Assembly (NCBI GenBank): GCA_021774785.1
Contig: JAJFIQ010000026.1
Coordinates: 62,001 to 126,000, forward strand
DNA length: 64,000 nucleotides
Direction: 5' to 3'
Origin: Emcibacter sp.
GTDB lineage: Bacteria > Pseudomonadota > Alphaproteobacteria > Sphingomonadales > Emcibacteraceae
Shown: positions 16,778 to 27,738 of the stretch, in pieces
Position numbering within the stretch: position 1 is the first letter of the stretch
How the letters are laid out: every line of letters begins with the position of its first letter
The notes under the pieces: model-generated
What the model saw: the letters and a program-made list of their open reading frames with translations, nothing else
Database searches by the model: none
What the model was told of the DNA's origin: nothing
Translations under genes and position numbers: made by a program

Positions 16778-17941
16778 ATGGAAGACCTCCAGAAGTTAGA
16801 AACGGATATTCTCAAGGCAATCACCGTGCTGGATAATCTGGCCGCATTGGAAGACCTCAGGGTATCCGAAGTGGGGAAAAAAGGCCGTGTCAGTCTTTTG
16901 ATGCGCGAACTGGGCAAGATGACACCGGAAGAAAAAAAGAAATTTGGTCCAAAATTGAACGGCCTTAAAAATACTATCATACAGGCCATCACAGACCATA
17001 AAGCAACGCTGGAAGCTGAAGAATTAAACCGTCGCCTACAGTCTGAACGCGTTGACATCACGCTGCCTAGCCCGCCAGAAAACCAGGGAAGTATCCACCC
17101 CATCACCCAAGTGATGGATGAAGTGACGGAGATATTCACTGAGCTGGGTTTCAGCGTTGCTGAGGGGCCAGAGATTGAAGAAGATTTTTATAACTTCACC
17201 GCCCTGAATATCCCGCCCGAGCATCCCGCCCGCCAAATGCATGATACCTTCTATTTTCCCGAAAATGCTGACGGCAACCGTAAACTTCTGCGAACCCATA
17301 CTTCGCCGGTTCAAATAAGAACCATGATGGAAGGCGAACCGCCTTACCGGATCATTGTGCCGGGTCGGACGTACCGCTGTGACAGTGACGCGACCCATAC
17401 CCCCATGTTTCATCAGGTGGAATCTCTGGTCATTGATAAAGACATCCACATGGGCCACCTGAAATGGTGTATTGAGGAATTCTGCCGTAAGTTTTTTGAA
17501 CTGGATGATGTTAAAATCCGTTTCCGCCCAAGCTATTTCCCCTTCACAGAGCCATCGGCCGAAGTGGATATCGGATGCGCGTTCAAGGATGGCGAAATCC
17601 TGATCGGCGAAGGCGATGACTGGCTGGAGATTATGGGCTGTGGCATGGTCAATCCACGGGTTCTGGAAAATGTCAATCTGGATCCGGACGTGTATCAGGG
17701 TTTTGCCTTTGGCATGGGGCTTGACCGCATATCCATGCTGAAATGGGGTATTCCCGACCTGCGCGATTTCTTCGCAGCCGACATGCGTTGGCTGAAACAT
17801 TACGGGTTTGCCGCCCTCGACATTCCATCCCTCAGCACACAAAACAATAATCCGGGGGGGAGATCGCAAAGCAATCGGGGGGGCTCAAGCAGCCCAACGG
17901 GGGATAGACCCCCCATCAATAATAATGCGGGAGGCAAGTAG
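16778..17941 (+). CDS. pheS: Phenylalanyl-tRNA synthetase alpha subunit with unusual C-terminal tail
   Basis: The alpha subunit of the alpha2-beta2 enzyme. After an N-terminal coiled coil (residues 1-90) comes the class II core: [62 protein letters not shown] and [17 protein letters not shown]. The domain ends at [16 protein letters not shown] further 34 residues rich in Gly, Asn, Ser and Pro follow, encoded by a palindromic element (17854-17914). The ATG at 16778 is chosen because family similarity begins there; the frame opens upstream at 16736 inside the terminator. pheT begins one base after the stop. Confidence 0.97.
   Translation: MEDLQKLETDILKAITVLDNLAALEDLRVSEVGKKGRVSLLMRELGKMTPEEKKKFGPKLNGLKNTIIQAITDHKATLEAEELNRRLQSERVDITLPSPPENQGSIHPITQVMDEVTEIFTELGFSVAEGPEIEEDFYNFTALNIPPEHPARQMHDTFYFPENADGNRKLLRTHTSPVQIRTMMEGEPPYRIIVPGRTYRCDSDATHTPMFHQVESLVIDKDIHMGHLKWCIEEFCRKFFELDDVKIRFRPSYFPFTEPSAEVDIGCAFKDGEILIGEGDDWLEIMGCGMVNPRVLENVNLDPDVYQGFAFGMGLDRISMLKWGIPDLRDFFAADMRWLKHYGFAALDIPSLSTQNNNPGGRSQSNRGGSSSPTGDRPPINNNAGGK
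17854..17914. repeat. Palindromic element within the 3' end of pheS
   Basis: A run of short inverted repeats: GATCGC/GCAATC (17862-17876, one mismatch), GGGCT/AGCCC (17881-17895) and GGGGG/CCCCC (17899-17914), with a G7 run at the left end. Composition is unlike the gene around it. It has the look of a mobile palindromic unit inserted in frame. Confidence 0.5.
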
Positions 17942-17942
17942 G

Positions 17943-20333
17943 ATGAAATTCACCCTTTCATGGCTCAAAGAGCATCTGAATACGGAAGCAAATATAAACG
18001 AAATTTCCGAAAAACTGACCGCTATCGGACTTGAGGTTGAAGAAATTCACAATCCCGCCGATGATCTGGCACCCTTCATCATTGCCGAAGTATTGGAGGC
18101 TGGGCCTCATCCCGATGCGGATAAGCTACAAGTGCTGAAGGTCAGCACCGGAAGCAAGACCCTACAGGTTGTCTGCGGCGCACCCAATGCACGGGCTGGC
18201 CTGAAAGGAGCCTTTGCACCATCCGGTTCCACCATCCCGTCCAACGGCATGAAATTGCGTCCGACCAAAATACGCGGTGTGGAATCCAATGGCATGATGT
18301 GTTCCGAACGTGAACTAGGTCTTGGTGAAGATCATGACGGCATCATCGACTTACCCGCTGATGCGCCCGTGGGTGCAAAATTTTCTGACTATATGGATAT
18401 GGATGATCCGGTAATCGAGATTGCCATCACACCAAACCATCAGGATGCCCTGGGCATATACGGCATTGCCCGTGATCTAGCTGCGGCAGGAATTGGCACG
18501 TTAAAGTCACAGAATATAATCCCGGTTAAAGGCACATTTGACAGCCCACAAAAGGTTGTTCTGGCTAACCCGGAAGCATGCCCCACATTTGCCGGGCGAT
18601 ACATCCGCAACATCAAAAATGGCTCAAGCCCCGAATGGCTCCAGAAAAAACTGCGGGCACTTGGTATGAAGCCTATTTCTGCCCTGGTCGATATTACCAA
18701 TTTTCTGACCTATGATATGGCACGGCCACTTCATGTATTTGATGCCGATAAACTTCAGGGTGACATTGTTGTTCGCCTGTCCAAATCTGGTGAAACCCTC
18801 ACTGCACTGGATGACGAGGAATATACCCTTGACGATGGGGTCTGCGTAATCACCGACGACAGCGGCGTCATTGGCCTTGGCGGTGTCATGGGTGGGGTCA
18901 GCACAGGATGCCAGCCAGAAACAACCAATGTCTTTCTCGAAGCGGCGTGGTTTGATCCGGTCACCATCGCCATGGCCGGACGGAAACTGGGTATTGACAG
19001 CGATGCCCGTTATCGTTTTGAGCGCGGGGTTGATCCTGAAACCATGCTACCAGGCATCGAGCTTGCCACAAAGCTTATCCTTGACATGTGTGGTGGGGAG
19101 CCCAGCGATGTTATCGTTGCCGGAGATATCCCAATCATTTCAAAAAATGTTACTTTACGCCCGGGCCGCGTCGGCCATCTTGGCGGCGTGGATGTGAGCG
19201 AAGAGGAAATTACCAAAATTCTATCCAATCTTGGTTTTCAGGTCACAAAGAATGGCGACAAGCTCGACGTCATGACGCCGTCATGGCGTTGTGATATTGA
19301 CGGTGAAGCTGATCTGGTGGAAGAAGTCCTGCGTATCCATGGTTTCGAGCATATCCGTTCCGAACCGCTGCCCCCATCCAGCCGCCACATCAGCATTGGC
19401 CTGAATTTAATGCAAAAAAGGGTACGCTCTGCCAAAAGAACCGCCGCTGGGCGAGGCTTGCGCGAAGCGGTAACCTGGGCTTTCCTGCCATCAGCACAGG
19501 CAGAATTATTCGCTGAACTGAAATCTGAACTGGTTTTGAGCAACCCGATCAGTTCTGATCTGGATGCCATGCGTCCAAATCTGCTGCCTAATCTGATAAC
19601 GGCGGTGGGTCGCAATATGGACCGGGGTTTCAAAAATGTCGCCCTGTTCGAAAGTGGTAATCAATTTGCCAATGACACGCCAGAGGGTCAGTCACTGGTT
19701 CTTGCCGGAATCCGAAGGGGCCAGGACAGTGCCAAACATTGGAACGACACACCGAAAGACGTAGATGCATTCACCGCAAAAGCAGATGCCGAAGCAATCT
19801 TGAGAGCTGTGGGTGCCAAAATTGACAATGCACAGGTCGTAGCCGAAGCACCCGGATGGTACCATCCGGGACGCAGTGGTGCGATCCGTTTGGGGCCAAA
19901 GAATATTCTGGCGTGGTTCGGAGAAATACATCCGGCTATATGCAAATCACTTGATGTTAAGGGGCCTTTGGTGGGTTTTGAAATCCTGTTGGAAAATATA
20001 CCTTTCCCCAAAGCCAAATCCGGTAACAGCCGTGGCCGCCTTGAGGCGTCGGATTTTCAGGCAGTCGAGCGGGATTTCGCCTTTGTTGTCGACCGGAATG
20101 TAGCCGCCGCCGACCTTATCAAGGCCGTACGCGGGGCGGATAAAAAACTCACCCGAGAGGTTACCCTGTTTGATGTCTATGTTGGTGCCGGTATCGATGA
20201 AAATCAGAAATCTATCGCCATCAGCGTTACCTTGCAACCGACTGACAAAACACTGACCGAAGAAGAGATTGAACAATTCTCGTCAAAGGTTATTGCCAAT
20301 GTGGGAAAAAGAACTGGCGGTACTTTACGTTAA
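17943..20333 (+). CDS. pheT: Phenylalanyl-tRNA synthetase beta subunit
   Basis: A 796-residue beta subunit. In order: an EMAP/tRNA-binding domain (about 40-150, HPDADKLQVLKV), the B3/B4 editing region (ARPLHVFDADKL), a B5 DNA-binding-like domain near 395-465, the catalytic-like core, and a C-terminal FDX-ACB anticodon domain (SDFQAVERDFAFVVDRNVAAADL). The ATG at 17943 has GGGAGG about eight bases upstream; the frame is open back into pheS but those residues are not conserved. The ribosome site lies immediately after the palindromic element in pheS. Confidence 0.97.
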   Translation: MKFTLSWLKEHLNTEANINEISEKLTAIGLEVEEIHNPADDLAPFIIAEVLEAGPHPDADKLQVLKVSTGSKTLQVVCGAPNARAGLKGAFAPSGSTIPSNGMKLRPTKIRGVESNGMMCSERELGLGEDHDGIIDLPADAPVGAKFSDYMDMDDPVIEIAITPNHQDALGIYGIARDLAAAGIGTLKSQNIIPVKGTFDSPQKVVLANPEACPTFAGRYIRNIKNGSSPEWLQKKLRALGMKPISALVDITNFLTYDMARPLHVFDADKLQGDIVVRLSKSGETLTALDDEEYTLDDGVCVITDDSGVIGLGGVMGGVSTGCQPETTNVFLEAAWFDPVTIAMAGRKLGIDSDARYRFERGVDPETMLPGIELATKLILDMCGGEPSDVIVAGDIPIISKNVTLRPGRVGHLGGVDVSEEEITKILSNLGFQVTKNGDKLDVMTPSWRCDIDGEADLVEEVLRIHGFEHIRSEPLPPSSRHISIGLNLMQKRVRSAKRTAAGRGLREAVTWAFLPSAQAELFAELKSELVLSNPISSDLDAMRPNLLPNLITAVGRNMDRGFKNVALFESGNQFANDTPEGQSLVLAGIRRGQDSAKHWNDTPKDVDAFTAKADAEAILRAVGAKIDNAQVVAEAPGWYHPGRSGAIRLGPKNILAWFGEIHPAICKSLDVKGPLVGFEILLENIPFPKAKSGNSRGRLEASDFQAVERDFAFVVDRNVAAADLIKAVRGADKKLTREVTLFDVYVGAGIDENQKSIAISVTLQPTDKTLTEEEIEQFSSKVIANVGKRTGGTLR

Positions 20334-20434
20334 CTCAGGATAGGTTGTTAAAATGGTGTATATTTATTAACACTATATAAACGTCATTCTATTAGAATTC
20401 TTCGCAGTTTAATGTTTATTATGATAGTTGGTAA

Positions 20435-21415
20435 ATGGCTGAAAGTACTGATAATATTAAGGTTCCCCTTAAGTTAAGGTTTAAAACCTGGTGGAAGGGT
20501 TATGATCTTGACGATGTCAAAGCACGTCTGAAAGATCTTCAGGGGGAAGAACCATCAGAAAAAAATAACGCTAAATCATCCGCTTCCGCTGGTGGTGAAC
20601 CAAAAGAAAAAATCACAAGCCTGCCGTGGGATAAAATCCGCATGGAGATGACCCAGTTGATCTGGGGTGATGGTTATTGTGGACCCGGCGGCAAAGAACA
20701 TATTGAAAAGATGTGTAAGCTCCTGACCATGAATTCTGAAATGAGCGCTGTCGTGATCGGCGCAGGGCTCGGTGGCCCGGCACGGGTTCTGGCTGAGGAA
20801 TTTGGTGTCTGGATTACGGGATATGAGCTATCCAAAGATCTGGCCGAGCAGGGCATGCAAATGTCCACTGATGCGGGCCTCGCCTCGAAAGCCATAATTC
20901 AGCATATCGACCCGGAACAAAAAAATCCTTTTGATAGGCAATTTGACCGGGCTTTTTCAAAGGAAGCACTCTATTGCTTTCCCAATAAAGAAAAAATTCT
21001 GAAAGATACCTTTGATACCCTAAAAGATAGCGCATTATTTCTGATTACGGACTATACTTTGTCAGATTTATCTGCTCTGGAAAATCCGGATGTACAAAAA
21101 TGGCTGAAACAGGAAGCGACACAGCCCTATCCGGTCACGGCGCGCAATATGAAAAATCATTTGGAAGAGGTTGGCTTTACTATCAGGGTCAATGAGGATA
21201 TTTCCAGTGAATATGTAGACCTTATTGAGCATAGCTGGTCAAAAGCCGCAATCGTAGCACAACATTTATCGGAAAAAGGGGAAGAAGGCACAACCGCCAT
21301 AAAATCATTAATGGAAGAGGCCGAACATTGGGCATTGAGGGCAAAAATATTAAAGGAAGGCCATATACATGTATGGCGTTTTCTTGCCAACAAACCCAAC
21401 AAAGAAATACGTTAG
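20435..21415 (+). CDS. SAM-dependent methyltransferase-like protein (paralogue 1)
   Basis: A 326-residue class I methyltransferase-like protein. The Rossmann motif I is VVIGAGLGGPARVLAEEFG near residues 107-125, followed by the acidic GYELS, and later FLITDYTLSD. Before it, MTQLIWGDGYCGPGGKEHI is strongly conserved with the next gene. The N-terminus carries a Trp-rich amphipathic helix (LKLRFKTWWKGYDLDDV) that may bind membrane or a partner, then a low-complexity linker. No signal peptide. The substrate is unknown. It is followed nine bases later by a frame-shifted paralogue. Confidence 0.75.
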   Translation: MAESTDNIKVPLKLRFKTWWKGYDLDDVKARLKDLQGEEPSEKNNAKSSASAGGEPKEKITSLPWDKIRMEMTQLIWGDGYCGPGGKEHIEKMCKLLTMNSEMSAVVIGAGLGGPARVLAEEFGVWITGYELSKDLAEQGMQMSTDAGLASKAIIQHIDPEQKNPFDRQFDRAFSKEALYCFPNKEKILKDTFDTLKDSALFLITDYTLSDLSALENPDVQKWLKQEATQPYPVTARNMKNHLEEVGFTIRVNEDISSEYVDLIEHSWSKAAIVAQHLSEKGEEGTTAIKSLMEEAEHWALRAKILKEGHIHVWRFLANKPNKEIR

Positions 21416-21424
21416 GAAGCGTAT

Positions 21425-22377
21425 ATGGCGGCTAAAACAGATAAAAAAGATAAAAAAATTCCATTAAAATGGCGCCTGATCGCCTGGTGGGAAGGTTTTG
21501 ACCCCGCCGACATCGAAGAGAGAATGCGACTGCGGGAACTGGAAAAGAACGCCGGAAAGAAAAAAAACCCGCCCTCACAGAAGAAGAAGATCAAGAACTA
21601 TGGGATAAAGCCCGCGTTAAGGTCACACAAATGATCTGGGGCGAAGGGTTTTGTGGGCCGGGGGGCCGGCAGAATGTCATCGACATGTCAAAATTGCTGG
21701 CCCTGTCACCAAAAATGAGTGCCATGGTCATCGGCGCTGGTCTCGGCGGACCGTCACGGGTTCTGGCTCAGGAATTCGGTGTCTGGATTAACGGCTATGA
21801 AACCAGCGAGCTACTGGCCAAAGAAGGTATGCAATTATCCGTCGACAAAGGCTTAGAGAAAAAAGCCCAGATTATACATAGTGATTTAAATGATAACCCC
21901 GCATTTGACAGGACATTTGATCGGGCGTTTTCCAAGGAATACCTTTACATCATAGAAAATAAAGCTCCCCTGATCAAAAGCATTTATGAGCAGTTAAAGG
22001 AAGACAGTCTGTTTCTTATCAGTGATTATATCATCAAGGATAATTCCAGCCTGACCCACCCCCATATGATTGAATGGCTTAATCACGTGCCCAATAAACC
22101 TTTTTTATTAACATCAGGTGCCATGATTGAATGTATGGAAGATGCGGGCTTCAATATCCGAATTCATGAGGACATCAGCGATCATTATCTGGACATGATT
22201 AGCGCGGCCTGGGAAAATACCAGTGCCGTGATTCAACAAATGTCGGATGATGAGAAAAGCGCCCAGAAAAACATGCTCGCCATTCAAAAAGAAGCCGAAT
22301 TATGGAGCCGGACAACCAAAGTCCTGCGCTCCGGCGAACTCCGTCTATACCGTTATCTGGCCCATAAACCTCATTAG
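21425..22377 (+). CDS. SAM-dependent methyltransferase-like paralogue 2, interrupted by a -1 frame change
   Basis: Two frames together match paralogue 1. Frame one (21425 to about 21570) encodes the Trp-rich N-terminus PLKWRLIAWWEGFDPADIEERM. The other encodes ELWDKARVKVTQMIWGEGFCGPGG, then AMVIGAGLGGPSRVLAQEFG, to the stop at 22377. They join by a -1 shift at a run of eight A followed by CCC (21570-21580), where codons read AAA AAA AAC, a slippery heptamer type. The joined protein would be about 317 residues, similar to its neighbour's 326. Either programmed frameshifting, a recent mutation or a homopolymer sequencing error explains it. The ATG at 21631 alone would lack the N-terminal helix. 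Confidence 0.6.
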
Positions 22378-22425
22378 AGCCTTTTAGCAGTTTACGCCCC
22401 CCCCAATGAATGATAAAAGCCCTGC

Positions 22426-24231
22426 ATGACTGAGCTTAGCAAAATAAGAAATTTCTCCATCATCGCCCATATTGATCATGGAAAATCCACATTAGCCGAT
22501 CGCATGATCCAGCATTGTGAGGGCCTGACAGATCGTGAGATGAAGGATCAGGTGCTCGACAGTATGGATATTGAGCGCGAACGCGGCATCACCATCAAGG
22601 CCCAGACCGTGCGCCTGACCTATAAGGCTAATGATGGGGAAACCTATATCCTTAACCTTATGGATACGCCGGGACATGTGGACTTCGCCTATGAGGTCAG
22701 CCGCTGTCTTTATGCCTGTGAGGGATCACTATTGGTGGTCGACGCATCACAGGGGGTTGAGGCTCAAACGCTAGCCAATGTTTATCAGGCCATCGATAAT
22801 AATCACGAAATCGTGCCCGTGCTCAATAAAATTGACCTGCCCGCCGCCGAGCCGGAACAGGTGCGCGCCCAGATCGAAGATGTGATCGGCATTGATGCTT
22901 CTGGTGCCATCAAAGTATCCGCCAAAACCGGCGAAGGTATTGATGAACTCTTGAACAGCCTCGTTGAAACCCTGCCTCCGCCAGAGGGCAACGCGGATGC
23001 GCCCTTAAAAGCGCTGCTGGTGGATAGCTGGTATGATACCTATCTCGGCGTTATGGTTTTGATCCGGGTCATAGACGGCAAAGTCCACAAGGGCATGAAG
23101 ATCAAAATGATGGTCGCGGAAACCGAACATACGCTGGACCGTGTCGGCGTCTTCACGCCCAAGGAAGTATTGGTCGATGAACTGGGGCCGGGCGAAGTAG
23201 GTTTCTTCACCGCCTCCATCAAGGAAGTCTCGCAAACCCATGTGGGCGATACCATCACCGAATTCAAGAATGAAACCGCCGAACCCCTGCCCGGTTTTAA
23301 GCCGGTGCAAAGTGTTGTTTTCTGCGGGCTGTTCCCCGCCGACGCCGCCGATTTTGAAACCCTGCGCGAAAGTATGCATAAGCTGCGGCTTAATGATGCG
23401 AGCTTCTCTTTTGAGACCGAAACCTCAACCGCGCTTGGCTATGGTTTCCGTTGTGGCTTCCTTGGCATGCTTCATCTGGAAATCATACAGGAACGGCTGA
23501 CAAGAGAATTTGATCTGGACATCATCACCACATCACCCAGCGTGATCTATAAACTGCACCTGAATAAAGGTGATGTGAAGGAACTTCATAATCCCGCCGA
23601 TATGCCCGACCCGGTCTTTGTCAATTATATTGAGGAACCGTGGATTCTGGCGACCATTCTGGTGCCCGACGAACATTTGGGCTCAGTCTTAAAGCTGTGT
23701 CAGGAAAAACGCGGTGAGCAGGTGGAGCTGACCTATGCAGGAACCCGCGCCATGCTGATCTATCGCCTGCCGCTCAACGAAGTGGTTTATGATTTCTATG
23801 ACAAACTGAAATCCATCTCGCGCGGCTATGCCAGTTTTGATTATCAGATGGACGGCTACCGCGAAGGCGATCTGGTCAAGCTCAGTATCATGGTCAATGC
23901 GGAACCGGTGGATGCGCTCGGCATGATGGTTCACAGATCACAGGCTGATTTTCGGGGCCGCGCACTCTGCGCACGCTTAAAAGACCTGATCCCGCGCCAA
24001 TTGTTCAAAATACCGATCCAAGCCGCCATTGGCGGCAAGATCATCGCCCGTGAGACATTAAGCGCCATGCGCAAAGACGTGACTGCCAAATGCTACGGCG
24101 GCGACATCACCCGCAAGAAAAAGCTGCTGGAAAAGCAGAAAAAAGGCAAAAAGAAAATGCGGCTGTATGGCAATGTTGAAATCCCACATTCAGCGTTTAT
24201 CGCGGCACTGAAGATGGGGGATGATAAGTAA
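22426..24231 (+). CDS. lepA: Elongation factor 4 (LepA)
   Basis: A 601-residue translational GTPase that acts on stalled or mispositioned ribosomes. GTPase motifs are complete: AHIDHGKST (G1), the switch I region [14 protein letters not shown] (G3), NKIDLP (G4). Domains II, III and V follow, and the LepA-specific C-terminal domain includes [23 protein letters not shown]. Length is typical. It is convergent with ilvC; a palindromic repeat and a bidirectional terminator lie between them. Confidence 0.98.
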   Translation: MTELSKIRNFSIIAHIDHGKSTLADRMIQHCEGLTDREMKDQVLDSMDIERERGITIKAQTVRLTYKANDGETYILNLMDTPGHVDFAYEVSRCLYACEGSLLVVDASQGVEAQTLANVYQAIDNNHEIVPVLNKIDLPAAEPEQVRAQIEDVIGIDASGAIKVSAKTGEGIDELLNSLVETLPPPEGNADAPLKALLVDSWYDTYLGVMVLIRVIDGKVHKGMKIKMMVAETEHTLDRVGVFTPKEVLVDELGPGEVGFFTASIKEVSQTHVGDTITEFKNETAEPLPGFKPVQSVVFCGLFPADAADFETLRESMHKLRLNDASFSFETETSTALGYGFRCGFLGMLHLEIIQERLTREFDLDIITTSPSVIYKLHLNKGDVKELHNPADMPDPVFVNYIEEPWILATILVPDEHLGSVLKLCQEKRGEQVELTYAGTRAMLIYRLPLNEVVYDFYDKLKSISRGYASFDYQMDGYREGDLVKLSIMVNAEPVDALGMMVHRSQADFRGRALCARLKDLIPRQLFKIPIQAAIGGKIIARETLSAMRKDVTAKCYGGDITRKKKLLEKQKKGKKKMRLYGNVEIPHSAFIAALKMGDDK

Positions 24232-24242
24232 TAGCCTATCCT

Positions 24243-24312
24243 GTCACTCCCGCGAAGGCGGGAGCCTAGTCTTCTTATAATAAAACTGGATTCCTGCCTT
24301 CGCAGGAATGAC
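24243..24312. repeat. REP/MITE-like intergenic palindromic repeat
   Basis: A 70-base unit bounded by GTCA and TGAC. It holds two hairpins, CTCCCGC-GAAG-GCGGGAG (24247-24264) and ATTCCTGC-CTTC-GCAGGAAT (24290-24309), and the two halves are also imperfect inverted copies of each other. This is the familiar alphaproteobacterial style of intergenic repeat built on CTCCCGCGAAGGCGGGAG. Only one copy is in the window. Confidence 0.75.
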
Positions 24313-24326
24313 GACTTGGATATAAA

Positions 24327-24360
24327 AAAAGTCCCCTCAGTTTAACCTGAGGAGACTTTT
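24327..24360. terminator. Bidirectional terminator between lepA and ilvC
   Basis: Stem AAAAGTC/GACTTTT plus CCTCAG/CTGAGG with one mismatch and loop TTTAAC. A and T runs on both sides let it serve both convergent genes. Confidence 0.85.
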
Positions 24361-24379
24361 AATTTCTGAGAACCAAACC

Positions 24380-25411
<1,032 letters not shown>

Positions 25412-25440
25412 TTAGATTTTAAATATTTTAATAATTATCT

Positions 25441-25965
25441 TTATAACGGCTGCGCCCCACGGGTCAGGGCAGCAACCCCGGTCCGGACGGCCTCGACCAG
25501 ACCAACATCTTCCATCAGGCGGATGAACGCCCTGATCTTGTCGGTTTTTCCGGTCACTTCAAATATATAGCTTTCAAAACTACTATCGACGATCTTGGCG
25601 CGGAATGCCTCGGCAATGCGAAGGGCAGCCTGCTGTTTTTCATTCTGGCAATGCACCTTGATCAGGGCCAGCTCACGTTCAATATGGGGGCCGCTTGCGG
25701 TCAGGTCACCGACCTTATGCACCGGAACCAGACGATCCAATTGCGCCTGTATCTGTTCGATCACATGGGGCGTACCGGTGGTGACCACAGTAATGCGGGA
25801 TTCAGAGCCCTGCAAATCAACGGGGGCCACGGTCAGATGCTCAATATTATAGCCACGACCGGAAAACAGGCCAATCACCCGAGCCAGAACCCCGGCTTCA
25901 TTATCCACAATTATGGAAAAAGTGTGACGGGCGGCAATTTCAATTTCTTTATGGGTATGATACAT
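25441..25965 (-). CDS. ilvN: Acetolactate synthase small (regulatory) subunit
   Basis: A 174-residue regulatory subunit. The N-terminal ACT domain is TFSIIVDNEAGVLARVIGLFSGRGYNIEHLTVAP (residues about 14-47), the valine feedback site, followed by the second ACT-like domain (LALIKVHCQN...FRAKIVDSSFESYIFEVTGKTDKI). It binds the large subunit encoded 18 bases upstream and makes it valine-sensitive. The gene is also called ilvH in some species. ilvC follows after about 40 bases. Confidence 0.97.
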   Translation of the reverse strand: MYHTHKEIEIAARHTFSIIVDNEAGVLARVIGLFSGRGYNIEHLTVAPVDLQGSESRITVVTTGTPHVIEQIQAQLDRLVPVHKVGDLTASGPHIERELALIKVHCQNEKQQAALRIAEAFRAKIVDSSFESYIFEVTGKTDKIRAFIRLMEDVGLVEAVRTGVAALTRGAQPL

Positions 25966-25983
25966 ATTTTTTCTCCCGCTGCC

Positions 25984-27738
25984 CTATACCAGAGCCGCAC
26001 CCCCTTCAAATTCTCTGATCTCTTCTTCTTCGGGCAAAATCATTTCGTTATGGGCGGCCCCACTGGGCACCATAGGGAAACAATTGGCCAACTTCTCAAC
26101 CCGGCAATCGACGATAACCAAACCATCGGTTTCCATCATTTCTTTGATGGCCCCGTCTACGTCACCCGGCTTGTCAACCACTATCCCGTGACCACCATAG
26201 GCTTTCGCCAGAGCGATAAAATCCGGCAGGCTATCGGAATAGGACTGGGAATATCGGCTGCCATGGTTCATTTCCTGCCATTGACGCACCATGCCCATAT
26301 ATTCGTTGTTCAGGATGAAAATTTTCACTGGCAGACCATATTGTATGGCGGTGCCAAGCTCCTGAATATTCATCTGGATAGAGGCTTCCCCCGCCACATC
26401 AATCACCAGTGAATTCGGGTGGGCAATCTGCACGCCGATCGCGGCGGGAAAGCCATAACCCATAGTACCAAGACCGCCCGAGGTCATCCAGCGGTTAGGG
26501 TCTTCAAATTTCAGGAACTGCGCGGCCCACATCTGATGCTGGCCCACTTCTGTGGTGAAATAAACATCCTTTTCCTTGGTCAGTTCCTGTAAACGCTCAA
26601 GCGCATATTGCGGCATGATAACATCGTCAGATTGACTATATTTCAAACAATCCCGCTCGCGCCACTTCTCAATTTGTACCCACCAATCATCGTAAGACTG
26701 TTGACCTTTTTCAAGCACAGATGCTTTCCATAATTTCAACATATCTTCCAGAACATGGGCCACATCACCCACAATCGGCACGTCCACGCGCACTGTCTTA
26801 TTGATAGAAGAACGATCAATATCGATATGGATTTTCTTGCTATTGGGGGAGAAGGCATCTAGCCGCCCCGTAACCCGATCATCAAAACGCGCCCCAACGC
26901 AGATCATCACATCACAGTCATACATGGCATGATTGGCCTCATAGGTGCCGTGCATCCCCAGCATGCCCAGAAACTGCTTGTCAGACGCGGGGTAGGCCCC
27001 AAGTCCCATGAGCGTGCTGGTGATCGGCGCGCCAGTAAACTGTACAATTTCACGCAGCAATTGCGCCGCCGCAGGGCCGGAATTAATTACGCCACCGCCA
27101 GTATAAAAGATCGGTTTCTTTGCCCCGGACAGAAGTTTGACCGCCTCTCTTATGGCGTTGATGTCACCCTTTACTTCCGGGCGGTAGCTTCTGTGTTTTA
27201 CCTGTCCCTTATGAACAGTGCTACTGGTGAAAATCTGAACGTCTTTTGGTACGTCGACCACAACCGGGCCCGGACGACCGCTTGTCGCCACATAAAATGC
27301 CTCATGAATGGTTTGTGATAATATATCCACATCCCGCACCAGATAATTATGCTTGGTACAATGGCGGGTTATGCCAACGGTGTCGGCTTCCTGAAAAGCA
27401 TCGCTGCCGATCAGATGAACCGGAACCTGTCCCGTCAGGCAAATAACCGGAATGGAATCCAGCATGGCATCGGTTAATCCGGTCACCGCATTGGTCGCCC
27501 CCGGGCCAGATGTGACCAGAACAACACCCGGCTTTCCGGTGGAACGGGCATAGCCCTCTGCCGCATGAACGGCAGCCTGTTCGTGGCGCACAAGAATATG
27601 ACGGATTTTATCCTGTTCAAACAGCGCATCATAGAGCGGAAGCACGGCACCACCGGGATAGCCGAAAATAACCTCGACACCCAAATCCACTAGTGAATTT
27701 ATGATGATTTCTGCGCCGCTATACTCTTTGCCGGACAT
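25984..27738 (-). CDS. ilvB: Acetolactate synthase large (catalytic) subunit
   Basis: A 584-residue thiamine-diphosphate enzyme condensing pyruvate with pyruvate or 2-ketobutyrate. Seen: the activating Glu region VRHEQAAVHAAEGYARSTGKPG, the FAD-domain segment TGGGVINSG, GARFDDRVTGRL, and the ThDP/Mg motif VDVAGEASIQMNIQEL with ILNNEYMGMVRQWQ, the AGEAS form commonly seen in alphaproteobacteria. AAAGGA precedes the ATG. It heads the ilvB-ilvN-ilvC operon, with a promoter about 180 bases upstream. ilvI is an alternative name. Confidence 0.97.
   Translation of the reverse strand: MSGKEYSGAEIIINSLVDLGVEVIFGYPGGAVLPLYDALFEQDKIRHILVRHEQAAVHAAEGYARSTGKPGVVLVTSGPGATNAVTGLTDAMLDSIPVICLTGQVPVHLIGSDAFQEADTVGITRHCTKHNYLVRDVDILSQTIHEAFYVATSGRPGPVVVDVPKDVQIFTSSTVHKGQVKHRSYRPEVKGDINAIREAVKLLSGAKKPIFYTGGGVINSGPAAAQLLREIVQFTGAPITSTLMGLGAYPASDKQFLGMLGMHGTYEANHAMYDCDVMICVGARFDDRVTGRLDAFSPNSKKIHIDIDRSSINKTVRVDVPIVGDVAHVLEDMLKLWKASVLEKGQQSYDDWWVQIEKWRERDCLKYSQSDDVIMPQYALERLQELTKEKDVYFTTEVGQHQMWAAQFLKFEDPNRWMTSGGLGTMGYGFPAAIGVQIAHPNSLVIDVAGEASIQMNIQELGTAIQYGLPVKIFILNNEYMGMVRQWQEMNHGSRYSQSYSDSLPDFIALAKAYGGHGIVVDKPGDVDGAIKEMMETDGLVIVDCRVEKLANCFPMVPSGAAHNEMILPEEEEIREFEGGAALV

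Noticed and set aside
17036-17869. Long minus-strand open frame (277 codons) opposite pheS
   Set aside because: It is a shadow of the pheS coding frame; no ribosome site and no recognisable motif.
17808-17942. Upstream extension of pheT inside pheS
   Set aside because: The 45 extra residues come from the palindromic element and pheS sequence; the ATG at 17943 has a proper ribosome site and matches other PheT N-termini.
25651-26412. Plus-strand open frame of 253 codons opposite ilvN/ilvB
   Set aside because: Spans two real genes on the other strand and shows no family features.
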